Assembly (NCBI RefSeq): GCF_910592395.1
Contig: NC_088325.1
Coordinates: 12,648,109 to 12,712,108 of the forward strand
DNA from: Lineus longissimus
Lineage: Eukaryota > Nemertea > Pilidiophora > Heteronemertea > Lineidae
Reading direction: 5' to 3'
DNA length: 64,000 nucleotides
Shown: positions 62,711-64,000 of the stretch, one piece after another
How positions within the stretch are numbered: the first letter of the stretch is position 1
Layout: every line of letters begins with the position of its first letter
Position numbers and translations under genes: made by a program
The notes under the pieces: generated by a model
The model's input: the letters and a program-made list of their open reading frames with translations, nothing else
Database searches by the model: none
Told to the model about the DNA's origin: nothing

Positions 62711-64000
62711 TTTAAAAAACGCTCTGCGGGATTTTAGAAATCTGCTATTTTTCTAAACTGTTGTGTTGGTACAATGCACCTTTTGTTGGACTTGCAATAT
62801 TAAACAGTATTACTGTAGTTCTCGTCAGGAAAGGGTTAAACCATTCTGTGAAGTGTTGCTCTTATTTTGGGTGATCACAACATAGGCGGTTTGGGCTGCT
62901 ATTTAGGCTCTGTTCACAGGCATTTAACAGGTTAATAGTGATAAATAGACAGTTGAAGTATTGGTGCAAGTCCAATGCCTGTGTGCATGAGATGTTTCTC
63001 CGAAGATTTGCAAATTATGAATCACAGACTCCTAAAATGAGGGCAGTATTTTGGAGAAAGGTCCCTGATTGGCGTTCATTACTATTTCACCTCAGTTATG
63101 TCAGATTATTCTTCACAAATGCACAATTTTTGAACTGCTTTGTCTGATAAGCTTGGGGTGCAGCCTTGGGGTGCAGCCTTGGGGTGGAGTCAGTTCTAGA
63201 TTAAGTCAGTGAGATTCACGTATAGCGGCTGCCATTTTCTTTCACATTCATCCACCTGTCCACCCTTGGAGACAGAATCGATTAGTCTTCTGTCTGTTGA
63301 AGTCTTAGTGAGAAGATTATTTCATTACGGAATAAGGGGTCACAGGTGTCAGTTCTACAGTGTGTCCCAAAGTAATTTTATGAAAAATGGACACTCTTGA
63401 TGTAATGCACAGTTATTGTAAAGATTGTCTCGACGATTAGTTGTAGTCCTGTAAAAATAATTCAATTTTGATGGGACCGCCTGAAATCGCGTCCAATTTA
63501 AGTTGACCAAATAATAATTATGCATTAGGTAGCCTGTTATGTATTCATTGTACAGAATCGTTGGTCAAGTTAAATTGGGTCGGTTTGTTTACATTTGTAA
63601 ATTGATCGGCTTCAATAGATGGCTAAAGCGCTTGTACAGTTAAGATGCCACCAATAGGTGGCACTGTTACTGCTTGTATAGTTACAACTCCTGCCCATAG
63701 GTGGAGCTGTAACGGAGTGTACAGTTACAAAGCTGTACACAGGTGGCGTTGTTATATGTACATAATGTTTGTTTTTCCCTTAGGGTGCTCCGGTAGCACT
63801 AGGTTATTTCACATGTGCTCGGGAAAAAATTTGAAATTTGTATAAAGATGTAAAAACGATTTATTTTGTACAGAGCATGGTTATAATACGAGAGGCTGTA
63901 TTGAATTTTATGCTTTTCGCCGCCCGGGAATTCGACGGACGCTGGCAAGGTGTAATCATGTGTAAATTTAGCAAATCGTCTTAAATATTGAAGGTCGATT
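62711..64000 (+). other. 3' UTR and downstream sequence
   Basis: No AATAAA signal was seen before the window ends, so the transcript may end beyond it or use a variant signal. The stretch holds a 13-bp tandem repeat (TTGGGGTGCAGCC, about 63152-63186), a mariner-like end (CAGTGTGTCCCAAAGTAA, about 63358) and a 3-copy repeat at 63645. Confidence 0.65.
63645..63760. repeat. Three diverged copies of a ~44-bp repeat in the 3' UTR
   Basis: ATAGGTGGCACTGTTACTGC, ATAGGTGGAGCTGTAACGGA and ACAGGTGGCGTTGTTATATG start successive copies. The first two are followed by GTATAGTTACAA or GTACAGTTACAA. Confidence 0.75.

Larger units (their letters stand above)
59663..62345 (+). other. Last intron, with a MITE and an unexplained open segment
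   Basis: The intron contains a 108-bp MITE (60243-60350) and a protein-like open segment (61336-61545) that does not fit the phase of exons 36 and 37. Confidence 0.7.

Noticed and set aside
62684-62710. C-terminal SATL as a PDZ-binding motif
   Set aside because: Position -2 is Ala, not Ser or Thr as class I requires.

Overview
The window is invertebrate-type animal nuclear DNA. It has long AT-rich introns, canonical GT-AG splice sites, many small inverted-repeat transposons, tRNA-derived SINEs and minisatellites. I see no bacterial-style gene layout, tRNA gene or rRNA gene. One plus-strand gene explains almost all coding signal from 12 kb to 62.7 kb. It is the RhoGEF that couples Galpha12/13 to RhoA: PDZ, RGS-like (RH), C1, DH and PH domains, then a long tail. 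Vertebrates call it ARHGEF11/ARHGEF12 (PDZ-RhoGEF/LARG); Drosophila calls it RhoGEF2. A C1 domain between RH and DH is the invertebrate form of the family. A marine invertebrate (echinoderm, other invertebrate deuterostome or lophotrochozoan) is my guess; the sequence does not fix the phylum.

I assembled 37 exons by hand. Every intron phase agrees from the first exon in the window (12045, completing the last strand of the PDZ domain) to the stop codon at 62708-62710. The chain is 5297 coding bases, or 1764 residues; residue numbers below start at the first complete codon (12047). The start codon and most of the PDZ domain were not found in 1-12044 and probably lie upstream. Layout: PDZ end 12.0 kb; coil and Ser/Thr-rich linker 14.1-22.3 kb; acidic motif and RH domain 24.2-26.1 kb; C1 28.6-29.3 kb; charged linker 31.7-33.4 kb; DH 33.2-35.3 kb; PH 35.4-36.0 kb plus its last helix at 49.5 kb; tail 57.7-62.7 kb; 3' UTR to the window end.

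The most unusual part is the 3' half. Two large introns (36.0-49.5 and 49.7-57.7 kb) hold three open first-exon candidates (46171-46358, 50865-51040, 56621-57321). Each begins with ATG and ends at a good donor in phase 2, the only phase that joins the downstream exons (49531 or 57669) in frame. They predict nested internal promoters making short proteins with no PDZ, RH, C1 or DH domain, only the tail. The last one starts with a consensus N-myristoylation sequence. If real, the locus encodes both a RhoA activator and membrane-targeted or nuclear-type catalytically dead tail proteins.

Other notable features are a duplicated exon pair (20547 and 22171), a 33-nt microexon, a 46-nt possible poison exon just before the C1 domain, a 20-bp-spaced array of six X-box-like sites, a 62-bp minisatellite of about 24 units with a two-type pattern, and at least nine terminal-inverted-repeat elements, several with recognisable target-site duplications. 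All names and functions rest on reading the sequence and on recalled family features; no search was run.
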